Source: DATLGD01 sp035540755
GTDB taxonomy: Bacteria > Actinomycetota > Actinomycetes > Mycobacteriales > SCTD01
Length of the DNA stretch: 24,689 bases
Assembly (NCBI GenBank): GCA_035540755.1
Contig: DATLGD010000083.1
Coordinates: forward strand, 1 to 24,689
Reading direction: 5' to 3'
The stretch's first letter is position 1. Every line of letters begins with the position of its first letter. A model generated the notes under the pieces. The model did no database searches and was not told the origin of the DNA. It worked only from the letters and a program-made list of their open reading frames with translations. Positions 19,044 through 24,689 of the stretch are shown piece after piece. The translations under genes and the position numbers were made by a program.

Positions 19044-21395
19044 ATGGCCACCGCTTGGGGAGACGACCCCGAGCTGCTCGCCACCTTCCGGGCGGAGGTC
19101 GAGGAGCGGCTCGGCTCGCTCCAGTCCGGCCTGCTCGACCTCGAGAGCCACGCCTCACCGCGCCAGGTCGTCGCCGGCCTGTTCCGCGACGCGCACACGG
19201 TCAAGGGCTCCGCGCGCATGCTCGGGCTCGACCACGTGCTGCGGGTCGCGCACAGCATGGAGGACCTGCTCGGCGCCCTGCGCGACGGGCGGCTGCGGGT
19301 GGACCGGGACCTCGTCGACCTGCTGCTGGTCAGCTGCGACGCCATCGCCCGTGCGCTGCCCGGCGACGGCGCCCTCGACGGCGAGGCGCTGCAGCCGCTG
19401 GTCGAGGCGCTCGCGGCGGCGTGCGAGGGACGCGGCACGGGTGTGGTCCCGCAGCTGCCGCCTGCGCCGGGCGAGCCGGCCGGTGCCCCGCTCGACGCCC
19501 GCACGGCTGTCCCTGACGTCCCGCCGGTGCCGCCCCAGGCGGGTCCGCCGGCCGCCATGTCGTTCGGCGCGCCGCCGACCACCGTCCCTGTTCCCGTCGC
19601 CACCGCGCCCACGGCTCCGGCAGCAGCCGTCGTCGACACCGCGACGCGCAACGACTCCGTGCGGGTGGCCGCGACCAAGGTCTACGACCTGCTCGATGCC
19701 GTCGGCGAGGCCGACCTCGGCGCCCGGCGGATCGAGCAGAGCACCGGGGGGCTGCTGCAGGTGGCGCAGGAGCAGGCCCGCTGGGCCGCGACCCTCCGCC
19801 AGGCAGCCAGCCGTGCCGACACTGCCCTGCCCGCCGAGGTGGAACTCGCCCTGCACCGCCTCGTCGGTCTCGGCGAGGACCTGTCGACGGCGGTCTCCGG
19901 GCTGCGCGAGGTCGTCGAGGGACACCGGGGCGGCATGGCGCTGGTGCGGGACGGCGCCATGGGCCTGGCGATGGTGCCGGTGCGCCGGATGTTCGCCGGA
20001 CTGCCGCGCATCGTCCGCGACGTCGCCGCCAGCACCGGCAAGGACGTCGCGCTGGTCACGACCGGTGAGGACGTCGAGCTCGACAAGCAGGTCCTCGACG
20101 GCGTCGCCGACGCGCTCAAGCACCTGGTCGTCAACGCGGTCGACCACGGCTGCGAGCCGGCCGCGCAGCGCCGGTCCGCCGGCAAGCCGGCCCGGGCGAC
20201 CGTCACCGTCTCGGCGCGCAGCGTCGGTGGCACGGTCGTCCTGGAGGTCAGCGACGACGGCGCCGGCGTCGACGAGGACGCCGTGCGCGCCGCCGCGGTG
20301 CGGCAGGGACTCCTGCCGCCCGACAGCACGCTGGCCGGACCGGCGCTGCTGTCCATGCTGTTCACCCCCGCGCTGTCCACCAGCAGCACGGTCACCGAGA
20401 CCTCGGGGCGGGGCGTCGGCCTCGACGTCGTGCGTGATGCTGTCGAGGAGCTCGGCGGCGCGGTCGAGGTGCGCAGCGAGCGCGGCAGCGGGACGGCGTT
20501 CGTGCTCACCCTCCCGGTGACGCTCGGCGTGCTCCGCTGCCTGCTGACCCGGGTCGGCGACGAGCGCTACGCGGTGCCGGTCACCGGGGTCGTCGAGTCG
20601 GTGTCGCTGCGTGCCGACGAGGCCGGCGGCAGGGGCGGGGCCGAGGTGCACGTGCTGGCCGGCCGCAGCGTCGTCGTGCGACACGGCGTCTCTGTGCCGC
20701 TGGTCGACCTCGGAGCCGCGCTCGGCCTGTCTCGTGCGCCGGGCCAGGGCCCCCGTGCCGCACTGGTCGTGCGGCACGGCACGACCCAGGTCGCCTGGGC
20801 GGTCGACCGGCTCGAGGGCGAGTCCGAGCTCGTCGTCAAGGACCTCGGCGCCTTCCTCGGCCGCGTGCCGCTGGTCGCCGGCGCGACCATCGACGGCTCT
20901 GGCCACGTCGTCTGCCTGCTCGACCTGCGCGAGCTCGGCGAGCGGGCGCTCGGCGCGGCACCGCTCGGCGCCTCCACCCCGTTCCTCCCCGCCCAGGCGA
21001 CGCGGGCGTCGGCGGTGCCGGCTCGCAAGCCGCGCGTGCTCGTCGTCGAGGACAGCGTCGGCGTGCGGGAGCTCGAGCGGGTCATCCTGGAGGGCGCCGG
21101 CTACAGCGTCGAGACCGCCGTCGACGGGCTCGACGGCGCCTCGCGGCTGCGGGACGACCCGGCCGACCTGGTCGTCTCCGACGTGGAGATGCCCGGGATG
21201 GACGGCTTCGAGCTCACCCGCACCATCCGCCGCACCAAGGGCTGGGAGGACGTCCCGGTCGTCATCATGACCTCGCGCGGCGAGGACCACGCCCGGCAGG
21301 CCGGGCTCGAGGCCGGCTGCTCGGCCTACCTGCTCAAGAACGAGTTCGACCAGGACGAGCTGGTGCAGACCGTGCGCCGGCTCGTCGGACGCTGA
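19044..21395 (+). CDS. cheA: CheA hybrid histidine kinase with C-terminal receiver
   Basis: A 783-residue chemotaxis kinase. P1/Hpt domain 1-125 with H51 in AHTVKGSARMLG; a Pro/Ala linker 131-200 replaces the usual CheY-binding P2 domain; P3 dimerisation helices about 205-300; P4 ATPase with the N-box HLVVNAVDHG (360-369), DDGAG (404-408) and GRGVGLDVV (455-463); P5 CheW-like domain about 493-635; a second linker; and a receiver 664-783 with D669-D670 region, phosphosite D713 and K765. Everything needed for autophosphorylation is present. The fused receiver may act as a phosphate sink or as intramolecular output, as in FrzE-like kinases. ATG 19044 has only a weak ribosome binding site, so coupling to the receptor gene is likely. 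Confidence 0.95.
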   Translation: MATAWGDDPELLATFRAEVEERLGSLQSGLLDLESHASPRQVVAGLFRDAHTVKGSARMLGLDHVLRVAHSMEDLLGALRDGRLRVDRDLVDLLLVSCDAIARALPGDGALDGEALQPLVEALAAACEGRGTGVVPQLPPAPGEPAGAPLDARTAVPDVPPVPPQAGPPAAMSFGAPPTTVPVPVATAPTAPAAAVVDTATRNDSVRVAATKVYDLLDAVGEADLGARRIEQSTGGLLQVAQEQARWAATLRQAASRADTALPAEVELALHRLVGLGEDLSTAVSGLREVVEGHRGGMALVRDGAMGLAMVPVRRMFAGLPRIVRDVAASTGKDVALVTTGEDVELDKQVLDGVADALKHLVVNAVDHGCEPAAQRRSAGKPARATVTVSARSVGGTVVLEVSDDGAGVDEDAVRAAAVRQGLLPPDSTLAGPALLSMLFTPALSTSSTVTETSGRGVGLDVVRDAVEELGGAVEVRSERGSGTAFVLTLPVTLGVLRCLLTRVGDERYAVPVTGVVESVSLRADEAGGRGGAEVHVLAGRSVVVRHGVSVPLVDLGAALGLSRAPGQGPRAALVVRHGTTQVAWAVDRLEGESELVVKDLGAFLGRVPLVAGATIDGSGHVVCLLDLRELGERALGAAPLGASTPFLPAQATRASAVPARKPRVLVVEDSVGVRELERVILEGAGYSVETAVDGLDGASRLRDDPADLVVSDVEMPGMDGFELTRTIRRTKGWEDVPVVIMTSRGEDHARQAGLEAGCSAYLLKNEFDQDELVQTVRRLVGR

Positions 21396-21403
21396 CCGGA
21401 ACG

Positions 21404-21409
21404 AAGGAG
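21404..21409 (+). promoter_or_regulatory. ribosome binding site AAGGAG of the REC-GAF gene
   Basis: Seven bases before ATG 21417, and it sets that start clearly. The intergenic gap after cheA is only 21 bp, so the gene belongs to the same operon. Confidence 0.7.
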
Positions 21410-21416
21410 TACCGAC

Positions 21417-22406
21417 ATGGCCACCATCGTCATCGCCGACGACAGCCCCACCCTGCGCCGCATCGTCACGAGCGTGCTGACCCGAGAGGGCCACGAGGTC
21501 GTGCAGGCCGAGGACGGCATCGGCGCGGTGCAGGCGGTCTTCGCGCACCAGCCCGACGCGGTCGTGCTCGACGTTCAGATGCCGCGGGTGTCCGGCTTCA
21601 TCGCCGCCCGCGTGCTCAAGGACGACTGGCAGACCGCGAACATCCCGGTCGTCATGCTCACCTCGCTCGACGCCGCCAGCGACCGCTACTGGGCCGGCCA
21701 GGCCGGTGTCGACCGCTACCTCACGAAGGACTTCGAGGCGCCCGAGCTCGCCGGCACCATCGCGGAGGTGCTCGGCGCCGCGGCGGCGGGGCGCGGCGGA
21801 CGGCCGGCGCTCAAGGCGGACACGGTGGAGCTGTCAGAGGAGGACGTGCTGTCACGGGTCTGCGACCTGCTCGACCGCAAGCTGTTCGAGAGCTCCGTGG
21901 CGCAGTCGGTGACCGCCATCGCCGCCACTGCGCAGGGCCTCGAGCAGTCCGTCGCCGCCCTGCTCGGGGTGCTGCAGCGGTTCGTCTCCTACGACCTCGC
22001 GTCCGTGCTGCTGTCGGAGGAGCGGACGGCGTACGTCGCCGTCGGGCAGCCGACCGCGCGCGCGCACTACGACGACTTCCTCGCCCGCTCGGCCGACAGC
22101 ATCGCCGGGTACGGCGGCGAGGTCGTCGACTCCGGGTCGCTGACGACGCGGGTCGCGCAGGCCGGCGGCGTCATCGTCGAGGACCCGGAGGACCTGCCGG
22201 CCGGGCCGGAGCAGGCCGAGATGGCCACCTTCCTGTCCATGCCCCTGCGCGGTCACGGCGGCCGGGTCGTCGGCGTGCTCGCCCTGTCCAGCGCCAACGC
22301 GAGCGCCTTCGGGGAGACCGCGCTGTCGACGCTCAAGCTGGTGGAGCAGCCGGCCGCCATCGTCATCGACAACGCCCGCATGGCTGGAGTGCGCGCCAAC
22401 GCCTGA
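21417..22406 (+). CDS. response regulator with receiver and GAF-like domain
   Basis: A 329-residue protein. Receiver 1-122: acidic pair D8-D9, phosphosite D52 in VLDVQMP, T82 and K104, all intact. A helical linker (135-185) leads to a GAF-like domain about 185-322: FVSYDLASVLLSEE, a VIVEDPEDLP strand, then LSMPLRGHGGRVVGVLALSS, the FGETALSTLKLVEQPAAIVIDNA helix typical of GAF C-termini. No DNA-binding, cyclase or enzymatic output follows, so the output must be by protein contact or by small-molecule binding in GAF. It takes the place of CheY in this cluster. GAF ligands include cyclic nucleotides, haem or other small molecules; none can be assigned here. It has the same strand and spacing as the other cluster genes. 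Confidence 0.9.
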   Translation: MATIVIADDSPTLRRIVTSVLTREGHEVVQAEDGIGAVQAVFAHQPDAVVLDVQMPRVSGFIAARVLKDDWQTANIPVVMLTSLDAASDRYWAGQAGVDRYLTKDFEAPELAGTIAEVLGAAAAGRGGRPALKADTVELSEEDVLSRVCDLLDRKLFESSVAQSVTAIAATAQGLEQSVAALLGVLQRFVSYDLASVLLSEERTAYVAVGQPTARAHYDDFLARSADSIAGYGGEVVDSGSLTTRVAQAGGVIVEDPEDLPAGPEQAEMATFLSMPLRGHGGRVVGVLALSSANASAFGETALSTLKLVEQPAAIVIDNARMAGVRANA

Positions 22407-22413
22407 CGCGCGC
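22391..22413 (+). terminator. possible weak hairpin around the REC-GAF stop codon
   Basis: GCGCGC (22391-22396) and GCGCGC (22408-22413) can pair with an 11-base loop that holds the TGA stop. Such a self-complementary hexamer is common in GC-rich DNA. It is listed because the next gene begins its own leaderless unit 18 bases later. Confidence 0.2.
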
Positions 22414-22431
22414 CGGCCTACCGGGCGGCAC

Positions 22432-22437
22432 TAGGCT
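22432..22437 (+). promoter_or_regulatory. -10 element TAGGCT, leaderless promoter of the flavin reductase gene
   Basis: A 7-base spacer leads to ATG 22445. No ribosome binding site is present. Confidence 0.55.
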
Positions 22438-22444
22438 CGCCGCG

Positions 22445-22939
22445 ATGGCTGTCGACCCTATCGAGTACCGCCGCGTCGTCGGCCGTTTCGCCACCGGCGT
22501 CACCGTCGTCACCGCGGTGGTCGACGGCGAGCAGCACGCGATGACGTGCAGCTCGTTCACCTCGGTCTCCTTGCACCCGGTCCTGGTGCTGTTCTGCGCG
22601 GAGAAGGTCGCCCGGTTCCACGACGCGGCACTGGCCGCCGGGCAGTGGGCGGTGTCGGTCCTGGCCGTCGGGCAGGGCGATCTGTCGCGGCGCTTCGCCG
22701 TCCGCGGACGTCCGCTCGAGGACCAGTTCTGCGACGTGCCGCACGCGCGGGGCGCGCTCACCGGGGCAGCCGTCGTCGACGGCGCCGTCGCCGCCCTGGA
22801 GTGCCGGACCGTGTCCACGGTCGACGCCGGCGACCACACCGTGTTCGTCGGTGAGGTGCTGGGCGTGTCCGTGCCGGACACCGCCGGTGAGCCGCTGCTC
22901 TACTACGAGGGCCGCTACCGCGGCCTCGCCCCCCGCTGA
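22445..22939 (+). CDS. flavin reductase-like FMN-binding protein
   Basis: A 164-residue split-barrel flavin reductase (HpaC/ActVB type) that passes electrons from NAD(P)H to free FMN or FAD, often feeding a monooxygenase. Typical elements: RRVVGRFATGVTVVTA (9-24), the flavin-binding MTCSSFTSVSLHPVLVLFC (33-51), FAVSVL-like WAVSVLAVGQGDLSRRFA (68-85), then a hydrophobic core strand VAALECRTVSTVDAGDHTVFVGEVL and the final LLYYEGRYRGL. No membrane segment. No monooxygenase gene adjoins, so the partner is unknown. The VanW gene begins 14 bp later with its own ribosome binding site and probably shares the transcript. Confidence 0.9.
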   Translation: MAVDPIEYRRVVGRFATGVTVVTAVVDGEQHAMTCSSFTSVSLHPVLVLFCAEKVARFHDAALAAGQWAVSVLAVGQGDLSRRFAVRGRPLEDQFCDVPHARGALTGAAVVDGAVAALECRTVSTVDAGDHTVFVGEVLGVSVPDTAGEPLLYYEGRYRGLAPR

Positions 22940-22943
22940 AGCC

Positions 22944-22948
22944 AGGAG
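22944..22948 (+). promoter_or_regulatory. ribosome binding site AGGAG of the VanW gene
   Basis: Five bases before GTG 22954. It sets the start next to the signal-anchor sequence. Confidence 0.65.
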
Positions 22949-22953
22949 CCCGC

Positions 22954-24689
22954 GTGCCGTCCCGCCGTCGCGTCCTGCTGCTGTCCGGAGGTGCTGCGGT
23001 GGTGCTCGTGGCCGGTGGCCTCGCCACGGCCGTCGCTGCTGCGCCCGGCGACCGGGTCGCGCGCGGCGTGCAGGTCGGGGCGGTCGACCTGTCCGGGCTC
23101 CGTCTGGCCGAGGCCGAGCGGCGGATCGCCGAGGGGCTGTCCGGCGAGGTCGCCTCCCCCGTCGCCCTGGTCGCGGACGACGACGTGCTCACCCTCCAGC
23201 CGGACGACGCCGGGCTCGCGCTCGACGCCGCGGCGACCGCGCAGGAGGCGCTGGACGCGGGTCTGCTCGACCGGCTGCGCGGCCTGGTCGGCGCGCAGCG
23301 CCAGGTCTTGCCGGTGGTCCGCGCCGACGGCGCCCGGCTGCGGGCCGCCGTCGACGAGGCGGCCGAGGGCTTCGACCGCGAGCCGCGCGAGGGGTCCATC
23401 GGCTTCGAGGGGCTCGAGCCGGTGCCGGTCGAGCCGCTCCCCGGCCGTCGGGTCGACCGCGACGGCACGGTCGAGGCGGTGCTCGCGCAGTGGCCGCTGT
23501 CGCAGCGCGTCGAGGTGCCGGTCGAGGAGCTGGAGGTGCGCACCACCGCCGACGACGTCGAGCGCGCGCTCGTGAAGCTCGCCGAGCCCGCCGTCGCAGC
23601 GCCCGTGACCGTCGAGGGGGAGCGCGGGTCCTTCGACGTCACGCCCGAGCAGATCGCGGCTGCCCTGCGCTTCGAGGCCGATGACGACGGTGACCTGCGT
23701 CCCGTGGTCGACGGGCGGGAGGTGCTCACCCGCACCACCGCCGCGCGGCGGGGCCTCGAGGACGCCGCCGTCGACGCGACGTTCGACACCAGCAGCGGGA
23801 CGCCGGTCGTCGTGCCGTCGCAGACCGGCCGCGGGTTCGGTGCCGACGACGTCGCCCGCGCGCTGGAGGAGGTTCTCGGCGACGACGCGCCGCGCCGGGT
23901 GGAGGTGGCGTTCAGCACCACGCAGCCGCGGGTCACCACCGAGATGGCCGAGGGGCTCGGCGTGGTCGAGGAGATCAGCAGCTACACCAGCCGCTTCCCG
24001 TGCTGCGCCCCTCGCGTCACGAACATCCGGCGGATCGCCGAGATCGTCGACGGCCACGTCGTCCTGCCCGGCGAGGTGTTCGACCTCAACACCCACGTCG
24101 GGCCACGCGACACCGCCCGGGGCTTCGTGCCCGCCCCGCAGATCCTGCGCGGCGAGTTCGTCGACGACGTCGGAGGCGGCGTCTCGCAGTTCGCGACCGC
24201 CCTGTTCAACGCGTACTTCTTCGCCGGGCTGGAGGACGTCGAGCACACGCCGCACAGCTACTACATCAGCCGTTACCCGCCGGGCCGCGAGGCCACGATC
24301 TCCTGGCCGGAGCCGGACCTGGCCTTCCGCAACGACAGCCCGCACGGCGTCCTGATCCGGGCCACGACGACCGGTACGTCGGTGACCGTGTCCATGTGGG
24401 GCACCAAGCGCTTCGACGTGCGCGCGATCGAGGGCCCGCGCACCCGGGAAACCGACGCGGAGACCCGCTACATCTCGCGCGCGGGCTGCCAGCCCGGAAG
24501 CGGCGGGCGTGGCTTTGACATCACCGTGACGCGCGTCTTCGAGCAGGACGGCCGGGAGGTGCGGCGCGAGCAGTTCGAGACCCGCTACCTCCCCCAGCCC
24601 CGCTTCGTCTGCGGGCCGCCGCCCTCGCGCGCACCGGCGCCGCCGGCCGATCCCGCCCCGCCGCCGGCCGATCCCGCTCCGCCAGCTGC
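22954..24689 (+). CDS. VanW-family envelope protein (C-terminus cut by window edge)
   Basis: The frame runs 578 codons to the window edge without a stop. Residues 1-30 are a basic start and a hydrophobic signal or anchor helix. Two repeats of the PG_binding_4 type (about 35-185 and 195-325) follow, then the VanW domain (about 335-475) with GGGVSQFATALFNA (407-420), FAGL, EHTPHSYYISRYPPGREATI (430-449) and WPEPDLAFRN. In many VanW proteins the GGGV is followed by Cys-Gln; here it is Ser-Gln, which also occurs in actinobacteria. Cysteines C350-C351, C512 and C553 could form disulfides outside the cell. The end is a Pro/Ala/Asp tail with a repeat. It is probably an extracytoplasmic cell-wall protein; vanW has no proven activity, and this is no evidence of drug resistance. 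Confidence 0.92.
   Translation, partial: MPSRRRVLLLSGGAAVVLVAGGLATAVAAAPGDRVARGVQVGAVDLSGLRLAEAERRIAEGLSGEVASPVALVADDDVLTLQPDDAGLALDAAATAQEALDAGLLDRLRGLVGAQRQVLPVVRADGARLRAAVDEAAEGFDREPREGSIGFEGLEPVPVEPLPGRRVDRDGTVEAVLAQWPLSQRVEVPVEELEVRTTADDVERALVKLAEPAVAAPVTVEGERGSFDVTPEQIAAALRFEADDDGDLRPVVDGREVLTRTTAARRGLEDAAVDATFDTSSGTPVVVPSQTGRGFGADDVARALEEVLGDDAPRRVEVAFSTTQPRVTTEMAEGLGVVEEISSYTSRFPCCAPRVTNIRRIAEIVDGHVVLPGEVFDLNTHVGPRDTARGFVPAPQILRGEFVDDVGGGVSQFATALFNAYFFAGLEDVEHTPHSYYISRYPPGREATISWPEPDLAFRNDSPHGVLIRATTTGTSVTVSMWGTKRFDVRAIEGPRTRETDAETRYISRAGCQPGSGGRGFDITVTRVFEQDGREVRREQFETRYLPQPRFVCGPPPSRAPAPPADPAPPPADPAPPA
24640..24681 (+). repeat. 21-bp tandem repeat coding a PPADPAP-like tail
   Basis: Two adjacent 21-base units (24640-24660 and 24661-24681) differ at one base, and a third appears to begin at the window edge. 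They encode PPADPAP in frame with the VanW protein, so this is a low-complexity surface or cell-wall-spanning tail likely to vary in copy number. Confidence 0.75.

Noticed and set aside
19155..21548. A 797-codon open frame antisense to cheA
   Set aside because: Biased Arg/Asp/His/Gly sequence with no recognisable fold, lying wholly over an intact CheA.
24640..24689. Repeats at the right edge considered as a possible CRISPR or other array
   Set aside because: The units are adjacent without spacers, in frame, and code a Pro/Ala/Asp tail of the VanW protein.

Overview
The window is very GC-rich, coding-dense DNA with many GTG starts. It also carries a probable mycothiol-pathway deacetylase (MshB). 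Together these point to an actinomycete (Actinomycetota). A Geodermatophilaceae-like soil or stone actinobacterium would fit the gene set, but I cannot fix the genus from sequence alone. I call twenty protein-coding genes, two of them cut by the window edges. I found no rRNA, tRNA, insertion sequence, phage gene or CRISPR array. The longest gap between genes is 231 bp.

Layout: 1-5069 is all on the minus strand. Reading in the transcribed direction, it holds an FMN-dependent alpha-hydroxy-acid oxidase, a secreted M14 zinc carboxypeptidase-like protein, a YbaK-type aminoacyl-tRNA deacylase, a TIGR04338-type HExxH metallohydrolase and a DUF2786 protein that runs off the left edge. From 5150 to 10236 the plus strand carries a membrane-anchored coiled-coil protein, a patatin-like lipase, a NUDIX hydrolase, the ribosome-associated GTPase TypA/BipA and a YqgE/AlgH protein. 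A Septum_form-like lipoprotein lies between them on the minus strand. A large hybrid histidine kinase (10229-13024, minus) is divergent from mshB (13094, plus).

From 13094 to the right edge everything is on the plus strand: mshB, a strongly divergent FtsH-like membrane AAA protease, a small four-helix membrane protein and a compact chemosensory cluster. That cluster is cheW, a multi-pass chemoreceptor, a CheA-REC hybrid kinase and a REC-GAF response regulator. A flavin reductase and a VanW-family envelope protein that runs off the right edge follow.

Two sets of proteins look as if they work together. The CheW, receptor, CheA-REC and REC-GAF proteins form a full signalling chain but have no CheR, CheB or stand-alone CheY in the window. 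TypA with YqgE, and mshB next door, form a housekeeping block. Regulation also shows a pattern: seven genes have a TAnnnT-like -10 hexamer ending 6-7 bp before the start codon and no ribosome binding site, as expected for leaderless mRNAs. Most other genes have a clear AGGAG-type site or are tightly coupled to the gene before.

The least ordinary items are the FtsH-like protein (altered Walker B, two insertions in the AAA core, almost no extracytoplasmic domain) and the adaptation-less chemosensory cluster with its unusual GAF-bearing output protein.
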